Below are positions 54,633-63,032 of a DNA stretch of 64,000 nt, in pieces. Position 1 is the first letter of the stretch. Each line of letters begins with the position of its first letter. Both the position numbers and the translations under genes were made by a program. Source of the DNA: Cordylochernes scorpioides (lineage: Eukaryota > Arthropoda > Arachnida > Pseudoscorpiones > Chernetidae); NCBI GenBank assembly GCA_030710605.1, contig CP092863.1, positions 122,463,453 through 122,527,452 on the forward strand, read 5' to 3'. The notes beneath the pieces are model-generated. The model was not told the origin of the DNA. It worked only from the letters and a program-made list of their open reading frames with translations, and ran no database searches.

Positions 54633-55305
54633 GATGGTATTTTAAATATCTAGTCTCAAAATATTCTTTTGTAGATAGATTTACCTGTTAGGATATATTC
54701 TTACTTGACTACGTTCAAAATCAAGACATCTTAACATATTTCTTTTATAACAGAATGGAATTTTTTTTACTTATTAACCTATTTTACATTAATAGAAATT
54801 TAAAACAAAAAACGTTACATACAAATTAGAAGCAAACTCTCTACAAAACTAAAAAACAAAAACAAACGAGAGTTCTAAATATAGCAATTACAATGTTGCC
54901 AAATATAATTAAACAAAACAAAAACTATTCATAAAAATATATGTTTAAATATATTTTCACAATCTGTACAGAAGCCGTTGGCCGGATCCCAACAGAATAT
55001 ACCTTTTTTAATGTAAAAAAAAGTGTCAGTTTGTCACAAACATTACTATATTATAGCTGTTTAAATGTTTGTTGTTAGTATCCATCAAATAGAGTTTGAC
55101 TTGTGGTAACTCTATGGACAAATATTCCCCAATGTGATCTGTTAGTGACCATCACTCTCATCTAGTGACCTTCTGGTAGCTTTCTTGACCTCTTCTAGCC
55201 ACGGTTGTTGTGGTCCATTCCTTTTCACCCACCAGTAAAGTTTTTACTGAAGTGACAAAAATAATTCATCGTTTTAATATTTTTTTTCTATTGTTTTTTC
55301 ATGTT
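54633..55305. other. AT-rich stretch, nothing recognised
   Basis: No gene or repeat signal; 55080-55240 is less AT-rich but has no open frame with family resemblance. Confidence 0.45.
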
Positions 55306-55309
55306 TTAA

Positions 55310-55605
55310 GCGTCTTTACACAAATTTGGCCTTAAATACCCATTTCTTGATTTCTCGGGAAGCCTCTGGGACCAAAAAATATTTTTGGTCGCAGTGGTTA
55401 CAGCTTACTCCACACTGACGAGCGCCAACAGCGCGAAACACGTTTGTGGATGGCTTTTCTTGATTTGTCAATAAATTGGGTTGGCTAAATATCACGGAGC
55501 AAGTTAAATAAACGTTTAGTTTATTTTTGCTCCACTAGATGGCGCTCTGCCATCTAAAAAGCACATGTGCTCGTGGTCAGGAGAGATGCCTTCTTTATTT
55601 TTAAT
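55310..55605 (+). mobile_element. Penelope-like 3' end, family F2, most complete plus-strand copy
   Basis: GGCCTTAAATACCCATTTCT, GCCTCTGGGACC, hammerhead, GGCTTTTCTTGATTTGTCAA, GGGTTGGCTAAATATCACGG, TAAATAAACGTTTAGTTTA, CTAGATGGCGCTCTGCC, CACATGTGCTCGTGGTCAGG, TTATTTTTAATAT end. Confidence 0.82.
55409..55450 (+). ncRNA. Hammerhead ribozyme motif, type I (F2), with compensated stem I
   Basis: Stem I TCCACA/TGTGGA: the innermost pair is A-U where other F2 copies have G-C, i.e. both strands changed together. Core CTGACGA, stem II GCGC-CAACA-GCGC, GAA, ACACGT (palindrome with one change), cleavage base T. Core canonical. Confidence 0.85.
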
Positions 55606-55750
55606 ATATTATTTTATTCCTACAAATCTGATAATGATTCCCTGTTATTCTTCTATCTGATGTATAGGTGTTTATCTAAATCTACATACTGTGTTCATTG
55701 ACATGTAAATACTTTAATATGTACTCTCAATTTGAATATTTGAATGTAAT

Positions 55751-55966
55751 TCTACTGTCCTATAAGCGTATGTACATAGTCTTATTGGAAACCATTTCTA
55801 AGATTCCATCCTTCAGTGTAACATATATAAGCAGAATGATCCAATACAGTATTATAGCTCTAAAGAAGCGGTCTGGTGGATTAAATTGGCGAAACCGCTG
55901 TGAGGGTTCACCACTGATGAGCCAAGCCCTCCCAATATATTCTCTCATCACAGTAAGGACAGTAGA
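55751..55966 (+). repeat. Family M element, complete, 216 bp
   Basis: TCTACTGTCC...GGACAGTAGA ends; internal AAGCAGAATGATCCAATAC, GCGGTCTGGTGGATTAAATT, GGCGAAACCGCTGTGAGG, ACTGATGAGCCAAGCCCTCC. Closest to the 18686-18900 copy. The downstream flank GTATAAAAGAAATATTCGTG is also shared with the 19.0 kb copy. Confidence 0.85.
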
Positions 55967-56034
55967 AGTTTGTATTATGTATAAAAGAAATATTCGTGCT
56001 TTTAAATTCTTTCATTTTATATATACTTTCTTAT

Positions 56035-56168
56035 TAAAAATAAAAAAGCATATCCTGACCAAGAGCACATGTGCTTTTCAGATGGCAGAGCGCCATTTAA
56101 AACTCTTTTAAAGTCAGATGGCGCTCTGCCTTCTGAAAAGCACATGTGCTCTTGGTCAGGATATGCTT
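56035..56168. mobile_element. F2 PLE tails, head-to-head palindrome
   Basis: CATATCCTGACCAAGAGCAC, CAGAGCGCCATTT / its mirror AGATGGCGCTCTGCC, GTGCTCTTGGTCAGGATATG; about 65-bp arms and a spacer of about 15 bp. Confidence 0.88.
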
Positions 56169-56254
56169 TTTTATTATTTTTTTAATTTTTAATATCAACA
56201 TCTGACCCACTTTTTTTTTCTATTGTTTTTTTTCATATTTCTTATTTTGAAAAT

Positions 56255-56480
56255 AGAGCAATCCATATTTAATTCATTAGACAATTAAAAGGCATATATT
56301 GGATTTAATAAAAGATTTATATTGCCAATATTTTGGCTGGCTGAACGCCAACCTTTATTGAGTTTGTGTATACAAAGATGTAATGCCTCGATAAAGGTTG
56401 GCGTTCGGCCAGCCGAAATATTGGCAAAATAAATATTTTATTAAATCCAATATATGCCATTTTATTATCTAATACTTTCT
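56255..56480. mobile_element. F1 PLE palindrome
   Basis: Left arm (minus): AATAGAGCAATCCATATTT, CATATATTGGATTTAATAA, CTGGCTGAACGCCAACC. Right arm (plus): GATAAAGGTTGGCGTTCGGC, CAGCCGAAATATTGG, TTAAATCCAATATATGCC. 3' ends outward. Confidence 0.88.
56388..56430 (+). ncRNA. Hammerhead-like motif (F1), covarying helices
   Basis: Stem I TGCC/GGCA where other F1 copies have TACC/GGTA; core TCGATAA; stem II GGTTGGC-GTTCG-GCCAGCC (7 pairs, one wobble); GAA; ATAT; T. The paired change in stem I shows the fold was once selected. Core positions depart from consensus (U3-like and A8), so activity is doubtful. Confidence 0.5.
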
Positions 56481-56668
56481 TGTATAAATTGTCGTTGAAA
56501 AAATTGGGAAATAAAACAGTCTTTAATATCTTATAAATTTGATATAGATTATGTAAATAAGACCGTTTGGGACATATCGCTTCGATTTGAATACATAAAT
56601 CAGGAATTTATAAAAGAGATAAAAACTTTCGCGTAAAATAAGTTATATATTTATAATTATATGTAATT

Positions 56669-56870
56669 CTGCTGTCCTAAAAGCTTATGTCCATAGTTCA
56701 TCTAAAATACCCATTCCAAGAGTCAAGCATCAGTATCACTATAAAAGGAAGCTCCAAAAATGCAATATAACAGCGGTATGGCAGATTAAACTGGCGAAAC
56801 CGCTGGGAGGGTTCACCACTGATGAGCCAGGCCCTCCCTTTAATTTTTCCATTGCAGTAAGGACAGTAGA
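56669..56870 (+). repeat. Family M element, complete, 202 bp
   Basis: TCTGCTGTCC...GGACAGTAGA; almost identical to 27439-27640, including the flank TATTTATAATTATATGTAAT on the left. The shared left flank implies that the mobile or duplicated unit is longer than the M ends. Confidence 0.85.
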
Positions 56871-57690
56871 AATTGTTTTGTTTTAAAAAGAATATTACGC
56901 CTCTAAAATAGTTTTGTAATTTAATTTAAAATAAGTTTGTTTACAAGTATTAGGAAAAATGCGAGATTTCGAGCTTTCTCTCTTTGTCAGTCATAAATTA
57001 AAATGAAGAATGAAACACGGACGTATGTGTTTCTGTATTTCTATGTAAGATGTGGGGGCGTATTGGTATGATGAGTTTGACGAGGAAGTATCCGTTTGAG
57101 AGATCAGAGTTACGGTTATGTAGTGGCGCTATGTCAGGGGAATAAGGTGAAGGTGCTAAGCCGGAAACCATTGGGCGGCAGCTCACGTCTGTCGGGGCGA
57201 CGTGGCCGCCCTACATATGGCCGACCAGAAGTAGGCTTAGCTCACACCGCAAACGTTACATTGCTCCATATTGAAATATATTTGATCGTCTGCGCTCTCT
57301 TTTAAAACTGTCGTTTGGTCGTGAATATCAGTCGTCTGCGATACTTTTTTTTATATCTCTTTTTTAAACCGTATTTAAACTGATTTTTTTATTATTCTAA
57401 AAAGGCACTGCTCAATATAATTATAGTTAATAAGTTATAATTAGTAATTTTGATTTAAGTTTTTTATGTATATATGAAACAAATATATACTGTTATTTAA
57501 AATATTTGAGAGAATTTAAAAATGAATGTGTTTTAACGTCTTTTTTTTTTTTTTTTTTTTTGAATAATAATTCCAATTTTATTTAGAATCATGCATTAAC
57601 GCGCTATCTTCATTTGAAAATATATACTATTTCAGAAAATGTTCATTTTTTGGACATGATAATTTTCTCTTTATCTTTACTACGATTATA
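56871..57690. other. Intergenic; poly-T tract
   Basis: 57000-57310 is balanced-composition unique sequence with open frames but no recognised domain. A T run lies at about 57541-57561. Confidence 0.4.
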
Positions 57691-57694
57691 TACT

Positions 57695-57830
57695 ATAAGG
57701 TCCTGGCTCATCAGTGGTGAACCCTCCCAGCGGTAGATTAAACTGGCGAAACTGCTGGAAGGGCTCAATACTGATGAGTCAGGCCCTCTCAATATCTCTC
57801 TCATATCAGTAAAGGCAGTAGGAATTTTTT
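57695..57830. repeat. Two family M core fragments, inverted and abutting
   Basis: GGCTCATCAGTGGTGAACCC-TCCCAGCGG (minus) runs directly into TAGATTAAACTGGCGAAACT and ACTGATGAGTCAGGCCC, CAGTAAAGGCAGTAGG (plus). Confidence 0.8.
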
Positions 57831-57899
57831 TACTTAAAAAAATAATATGTGATTAAAATAGTTTATAATTTTGAATATAGATGGCACACGTATATTGCA

Positions 57900-58088
57900 T
57901 ATTGATTCTTGCAAAGGTCCAACCCCATCAGCGAGTGCAAGTAACCAAACGGGGTTATGACATATTTGTAAGTGCAAAGTCGAACTGCTTTTCACATGTT
58001 GAGACATGGGATACACTTACAGTAAAAAGCAGTCGCTAACTATCCACCATGATTATCATGGCCTGTACCATGTGTACTAGGGATAATA
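57900..58088 (+). mobile_element. tRNA-derived SINE (S5), 5' truncated
   Basis: GTGCAAGTAACCAAACGGGG, GTGCAAAGTCGAACTGC, CCATGATTATCATGG, TGTACTAGGGATAATAA. Lacks the tRNA-like head. Confidence 0.8.
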
Positions 58089-58954
58089 ATTTTAAAAATG
58101 TATATATACATACAATACAATACTCCATTTTTTCCCCTTTTACTCACAAACACATAATTACTCAAATACGATATATTTACATATTTTCATATTTACATAT
58201 TGCGCTCTATATATGCAAATCGATTTTTTTAACCAAAAATTGACATCTCTTAAAAGCCTGAAAATATAAAATGGGAACCCAACTTTCCACTAAGACTCTA
58301 AAAAAATAAAAATTGCAGATAATCATATTAGCTCTGTAGCAGAGGTTTAAAGAAAGGAAGAACAGAGATAAAAAAAAATAGAAAAGAGGAAAAAGTGAAT
58401 AGGCGGCTAGAGAGGGTTGTGGAATTAAAATAAATGGTTTGTGCCGGGGAAGTAAAGTTAAATGGCAAATCTATCCCATAATATCCTATGCAACATTTAC
58501 CACCAACTATGTCGTGCCATGGATGAATGCATAAGCCTTTTCTCTTAGTTCTCGTTTTTTAAAACTTTTGGTAAAGAATTGTCCATTTATTTCAATGATA
58601 TACTTTTATGGATAATAAAAATTTAATCGTTCGAAGCATTTTTTTTTTAGGAGTAAATGGTTTGTTTGTTTTTTTAGAGAGAATGTGTATTGATATTATT
58701 TATTGGTTAGAGAGATAGTAGGAATATAAATGGTATTGTTGGTTTTTAAAGGTAAGAGGGAAATTGTATGTTACTCTTTTGGTTTTCCTCTTTTTAGGAT
58801 TAAGAGGTTTTTTTTAATGATTAATATTATATTGGAAAGATAGATTTGTGTGTAGAACTGTAATGAAACATTATTTTAATATATTTTCATCAGTTATTTA
58901 AAGATATTTTTTAAAATTTCCAAAAATATATGTTCTATATGTATATATTAGATA
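58089..58954. other. Intergenic, nothing recognised
   Basis: AT- and G-mixed sequence (58360-58480, 58640-58830) without a convincing gene. Confidence 0.4.
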
Positions 58955-59165
58955 GTAAAAAGGCATATATTGGATTGGAGCGCCAACAGCGCGAAACGCG
59001 TTCGTGGATGGCTTTTCTTGATTTATCAAGAAATTGGGTTGGCCAAATATCACGGGGCAAGCTAAATAAACGTTTAGTTTATTCTTGCTCCACTAGATGG
59101 AGCTCTGCCATCTAAAAAGCACATGTGCTCGTGGTCAGGAGATGACTTCTTTATTTTTAATAAAT
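58955..59165 (+). mobile_element. F1 end fused to an F2 copy truncated inside its hammerhead
   Basis: AAAAAGGCATATATTGGAT (F1 terminus, minus) joins at 58975-58980 to GCGCCAACAGCGCGAAACG, so the F2 copy starts at hammerhead stem II and lacks the core. It continues to the full F2 tail (ending TCTTTATTTTTAATAA). Confidence 0.8.
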
Positions 59166-59221
59166 ATATGTATATATGAAAAACAATAGAAATAAAAAAA
59201 CAAGTGGGTCAGGTGTTGATA

Positions 59222-59460
59222 TTAAAAATAAAGAAGGCATATCCTGACCACGAGCACATGTGCTTTTTAGATGTCAGAGCGCCATCTAGTGGAGCAAAAA
59301 TAAACTAAACGTTTATTTAACTTGCTCCGTGATATTTGGCCAGCCCAATTTCTTGATAAATCAAGAAAAGCCATCCACGAACGCGTTTCGCGCTGTTGGC
59401 GCACGTCAGCGTGGAGTAGTCTGTACCACTGTGACCAAAAATCAACGCCATGCCCCCTCA
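59222..59460 (-). mobile_element. Penelope-like 3' end, family F2 (tail-to-tail with the previous)
   Basis: GGCATATCCTGACCACGAGC, CAGAGCGCCATCTAGTGGAG, GGCCAGCCCAATTTCTTGAT, then the hammerhead region and GTCTGTACCACTGTGACC. Confidence 0.8.
59374..59415 (-). ncRNA. Hammerhead motif (F2) with a broken core
   Basis: All helices perfect (TCCACG/CGTGGA; GCGC-CAACA-GCGC; ACGCGT), but the core reads CTGACGT: invariant A9 is U. A natural point mutant of the 62245 copy. Confidence 0.8.
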
Positions 59461-59629
59461 ATATTTTTATCTTTCGTTTCGTGTTTCTATAAATTTATCT
59501 TTTTTTTTATAGAACAAAATACTTAACGATGAATATGATAATAATAAAATTACTTGAAAACTTTCTCCATAGATTGTATAAACGATAAGGAAGAGTAAGG
59601 AGAAAAGATTTTTATCCAATTAAACTTGT

Positions 59630-59668
59630 GACAAGCTTTCGGGCAGTCACGCCCTTCAACAGGTAATA
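59630..59668 (-). ncRNA. Hammerhead-like motif, F5 (left arm)
   Basis: Minus strand: core CTGTTGA, unpaired A, stem II GGGC-GTGACT-GCCC, GAA, AGCT, T. No convincing stem I. A6 is U. Mirror copy at 60187-60222 (plus). Confidence 0.5.
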
Positions 59669-60186
59669 AAAAGAACAATTGACTATTAAAATAGGAAACA
59701 AACTGAGCTTTAAACAAAAATGATACAACTGCAGCCTGGCCGCGAGAAAACGTGAGGTGGGGGGGGGGGGGGGGGGTTTATCCGGTTTTTAAGTTAATAC
59801 ATATATCATGATATTGGTTAGGTAAATCTATATGTCGATTAATACTGTCATTAGAAATGGATAAAATGGCCTCTATGATTAATCTCTGGTGTTTACTGGG
59901 AATGTTATTGTACAAGGTGGTGGGAGAATCTAAATTGAAAGAATGGCCCATAATTCCCAGTAAACACCAGAGATTAATCATAGAGGCCATTTTATCCATT
60001 TCTAATGACAGTATTAATCGACATATAGATTTACCTAACCAATATCATGATATATGTATTAACTTAAAAAACAAATAAACCCCCCCCCCCCACCTCACGT
60101 TTTCTCGCGGCCAGGCTGCAGTTGTATCATTTTTGTTTAAAGCTCAGTCTGTTTCCTATTTTAATAGTCAATTGTTCTTTTCATTA

Positions 60187-60222
60187 GCTGTTGAAGGGCG
60201 TGACTGCCCGAAAGCTTGTCAC
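60187..60222 (+). ncRNA. Hammerhead-like motif, F5 (right arm)
   Basis: Same elements as the left arm: CTGTTGA core, stem II GGGC-GTGACT-GCCC, GAA, AGCT, T. About 110 bp beyond the PLE coding remnant, on the same strand, as expected for a PLE terminal repeat. Confidence 0.5.
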
Positions 60223-60268
60223 AAGTTTAATTGAATAAAAATCTTTTCTCCTTACTCTTCCTTATCGA

Positions 60269-60599
60269 ATATGATAATAAATTCACATTTTTCACATATA
60301 AATGGCGGTATGTAAAAGATATATATTTGCATATTTCCTATAGTCTATTATACAATGAAATCAGATTTGCATACCGTGACCGAACCAACAAGTACCAACC
60401 CACCACCAAATTAACTCCGGTAATTTCCTCGGAAATGTTGCCAGCTACATTATTTAGTTCCTGCGGTGGTGTATCTATCGACAAATGTCAAAACTCCAAA
60501 CTTGTTTCTAATTGGATCAATTGACAGCGTAGAGGGAAATATTTATCGACCGAAACTAATTTGAATTGTATATATAACACACACCCATTCTCTTCTATA
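60269..60599. other. Intergenic, nothing recognised
   Basis: 60360-60525 is mixed composition with a short open frame lacking recognisable motifs. Confidence 0.4.
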
Positions 60600-60845
60600 T
60601 ATATATTTTAAATTTGAAAGCTTTCGAGCAAATATACTGCTCTTCAACAGGCTGATACTCTATGTACAATCTCTAAATAATCTTTATACAAAATAATTTA
60701 AAACTTTTGTTGTAAACAATTATTTTGTATAAAGATTATTAAGAGATTGTACATATAATATTAGCCTGTTGAAGAACAGTATATTTGCTCGAAAGCTTGT
60801 AAATTCAAAATTAAAAGAAACTTTACCTGATATTTATTTTTACTT
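60600..60845. mobile_element. F5 PLE ends, head-to-head palindrome
   Basis: Left (minus): GCCTGTTGAAGAGCAG, TTGCTCGAAAGCTTTC with stem II GAGCA/TGCTC. Right (plus): GCCTGTTGAAGAACAG, TTGCTCGAAAGCTTG. Between them TTTGTATAAAGATTATT and AATAATCTTTATACAAA mirror each other. Confidence 0.8.
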
Positions 60846-60934
60846 TTTCAAATAATTTCTGGGTCACTATTACTCACACATATATATATGTTATATAAAA
60901 ATTATTTAATTTTAAAATTATAATTCCCAGATCA

Positions 60935-61190
60935 AATTACTCTGTAAAGTCTATCGCAAGATGTCACGGATTTTCCATATATAAACTCATTTAGTGTTGT
61001 TTCCCACTGGCCGGCTCAAATCTTTCTGTAGATATGTAAATAAGTCTTTCATTTTCTTTATTCTTACGCCTTAAATCAGGCAGTACTTTTCTCAATTTAT
61101 GTTTTAAATATTTCATAAGTTAAATTAAAGCAATATTGATCTAAAATATGTTTTGTATTTTCTAAGATGATGTCCACGACTGCAATACCA
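60935..61190 (+). repeat. Dispersed repeat family F7 (diverged)
   Basis: CTGTAAAGTCTATCGCAAG, GTTGTTTCCCACTGGCCGGC, ACGCCTTAAATCAGGCAG; the most diverged of the four copies. Confidence 0.6.
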
Positions 61191-61682
61191 TGAAATTATC
61201 TTATATCAAAATAATATCATTTAGTACCAATGTACAACCTTATCTCAACAATTCCAAAATCAGCAGAAATAATTTTTGTAATATATATATATATATATTA
61301 AATAATCTAAAAACTCAAATATTTCTATATTTTAAAAAATATATATTTTATTCATTGATAATTCAACTTTTGGTTATCATCGTTTTTAGAAAGACTTTCA
61401 GTTTTGTTGTAAATATGCGTAGTTAACATATCTATCTTTTTAAATCACTAATATAGGATTAACTTTATAATGTGAAAATAACTAATGTGTAATATTTCCT
61501 CAAGTAATTGAAAATAAAAGCTACTTGATGGTAAATAATTATCTTTTTCTTATCACGACTGCACCTTCAACCCTTTATCTTATCGATCCTTTGTCTTATC
61601 AACCCTTTATCTAACAACAACAACAATTATTCATAACATATATATATATACACCTTCTTCCACATATGTCACTAATATAGTT
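61191..61682. other. AT-rich stretch, nothing recognised
   Basis: No gene or repeat signal. Confidence 0.4.
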
Positions 61683-61692
61683 AAGAATAATT

Positions 61693-61997
61693 TCAAAAGA
61701 GGTCGGTGGAAGTATGGTCTAAACCGTTGGTTTTCGATCGCTACGACCAGGACTCCAATCCTGCATTTGGCACTTTTTTTTTAATTGAAAAAAAAAAGCT
61801 TCAATGGCCCCTATTCTTACAAAATTCCAACCCCATCAGCGATTTCAAGTAACCAAACGGGGCTCTGTCAAATTTATAAGTGCGAAAGTTGAACTGTACA
61901 TGTGTAGACGTGTAGTGTACTTACAGTAAAAGTAGTCGTCAACTTCTAACTACCATGATTATCATGGCCTGTACCACGTTTACTAGGGATAATAAAA
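61693..61997 (+). mobile_element. tRNA-derived SINE (S6), with target-site duplication
   Basis: A box TGGTCTAAACCG near 61715, decayed B box (GGACTCCAATCC), body AGTAACCAAACGGGGCTCTG, CATGATTATCATGG, and an A-rich tail. AAGAATAATT flanks it at 61683-61692 and 61998-62007. Confidence 0.85.
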
Positions 61998-62094
61998 AAG
62001 AATAATTCAATCATGTCAGTTATGGCGAGTATATGAGTGTATGTACCAATATATATATATATGGCACATATCCCTTTAAAATAAATATATATAT

Positions 62095-62375
62095 TAAAAA
62101 TAAAAAAGGCATATCCTGACCAGGAGAACATGTGCTTTACAGAAGGCAGAGCGCCATCTGGAGGAACAGAAATCACCAAACATTGATTTAGCCTGTTCCC
62201 TGATATTTGGCCAACCCAATTTCTTGATAAATCAAGAAAAACCATCCACGAACGCGTTTCGCGCTGTTGGCGCTCGTCAGCGTGGAGTAGGCAGTACAAC
62301 TGCGACCAAAAATAATCTTTGGTCCCAGAGGCTTCTTGAGAAACAAAGAAATAGGTAGTTAAGGCCAAACTTGCG
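62095..62375 (-). mobile_element. Penelope-like 3' end, family F2, with intact hammerhead
   Basis: GGCATATCCTGACCAGGAGA, CAGAGCGCCATCTGGAGGAAC, GGCCAACCCAATTTCTTGAT, hammerhead, GGTCCCAGAGGCTTCTTG, TTAAGGCCAAACTTGCG. Colinear with the 2120 and 55310 copies. Confidence 0.82.
62245..62286 (-). ncRNA. Hammerhead ribozyme motif, type I (F2), consensus copy
   Basis: Minus strand: stem I TCCACG/CGTGGA (6 bp), core CTGACGA, stem II GCGC-CAACA-GCGC, GAA, palindrome ACGCGT, cleavage base T. No deviation from the hammerhead consensus. Stem III is a self-complementary hexamer too short for a stable intramolecular loop, which in known PLE and retrozyme hammerheads goes with cleavage as a dimer. Confidence 0.88.
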
Positions 62376-63030
62376 TAAATACGCTTAACATTTTAAGAAA
62401 TGATAGAAAAATATCTATATATGTGTGTGGAGAGGGTAAGAGGAACCAAGTGGGTTAAAAAGTATCGCAGGCAGTGGAATCCTGCGGCAATCATAAGATG
62501 GCCATTAGAAAGGGCGGACTTAAAGCCTGAAGATTACCAAGAAACGCGGGGAAGAATATTTAAATGCGTTTAATTTATTTAATGAAAATCTCAGAAGAGA
62601 GATCGTTTGAATTCGAAGTAAGTAAAATTTGCATAGTCTCATAGCGGATATATGTAACTAGGGCGTTATGCAGATATGTAAATTGAATGGCTACCACCAC
62701 CTCTTCACACCATTGAACTCCATTATGGATCAAAACCAAGAGAGTATGTAAACACATTCCTATGTAAATAAATAATGTCGGGATTCTTTGTTGTTGTTTT
62801 TGTCTGTTTCCAAAACTTTTTTTATTAGCAGTCTCTTTAATTAAAAGGAGAGAACAAGAATAAAAATGATAAAATATTCCCTTTCTAGATGTTTTTTTTT
62901 TTTCAAAGGAGTAAAAAAACATATTTTTGTTGATTTCTTATTTCCTTTTCATTAAGACAAAAGAAATGCGAATCTGAGAGAAGGAGGAAACAAAAATGTG
63001 AGACATCTGATAATCAAAGTGAGGACTGAA
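62376..63030. other. Intergenic, nothing recognised
   Basis: 62440-62560 and 62640-62760 are balanced-composition stretches without a supported gene. Confidence 0.4.
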
Positions 63031-63032
63031 TT

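Larger units (their letters stand above)
59582..60268. mobile_element. PLE (F5) C-terminal copies in a ~320-bp-arm palindrome
   Basis: Arms 59582-59903 and 59951-60268 are nearly perfect inverted copies around a ~47-bp spacer. Outward from the centre each arm encodes KHQRLIIEAILSISNDSINR and HIDLPNQYHDI, which aligns with HYRLFLESW...SINR near the end of the 17206 PLE protein (the E and N of the GIY-YIG nuclease), then a poly-G/C run (59759-59777; 60081-60091), then the F5 hammerhead-like motif. Only the last ~35 codons of the PLE remain on each side. 3' ends outward. Confidence 0.8.

Noticed and set aside
56998-57186. Minus-strand peptide PYSPDIAPLHNRN resembling the mariner PYSPDLAP motif.
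   Set aside because: The residues around it do not continue as mariner (no DFFLF or equivalent, no upstream DNAxPH), so a chance match is likelier.
59778-60078. Two 73-residue open frames on opposite strands with nearly the same peptide, considered as a small gene pair.
   Set aside because: They are the two arms of one palindrome; the peptide is the C-terminal remnant of a PLE protein rather than a gene.
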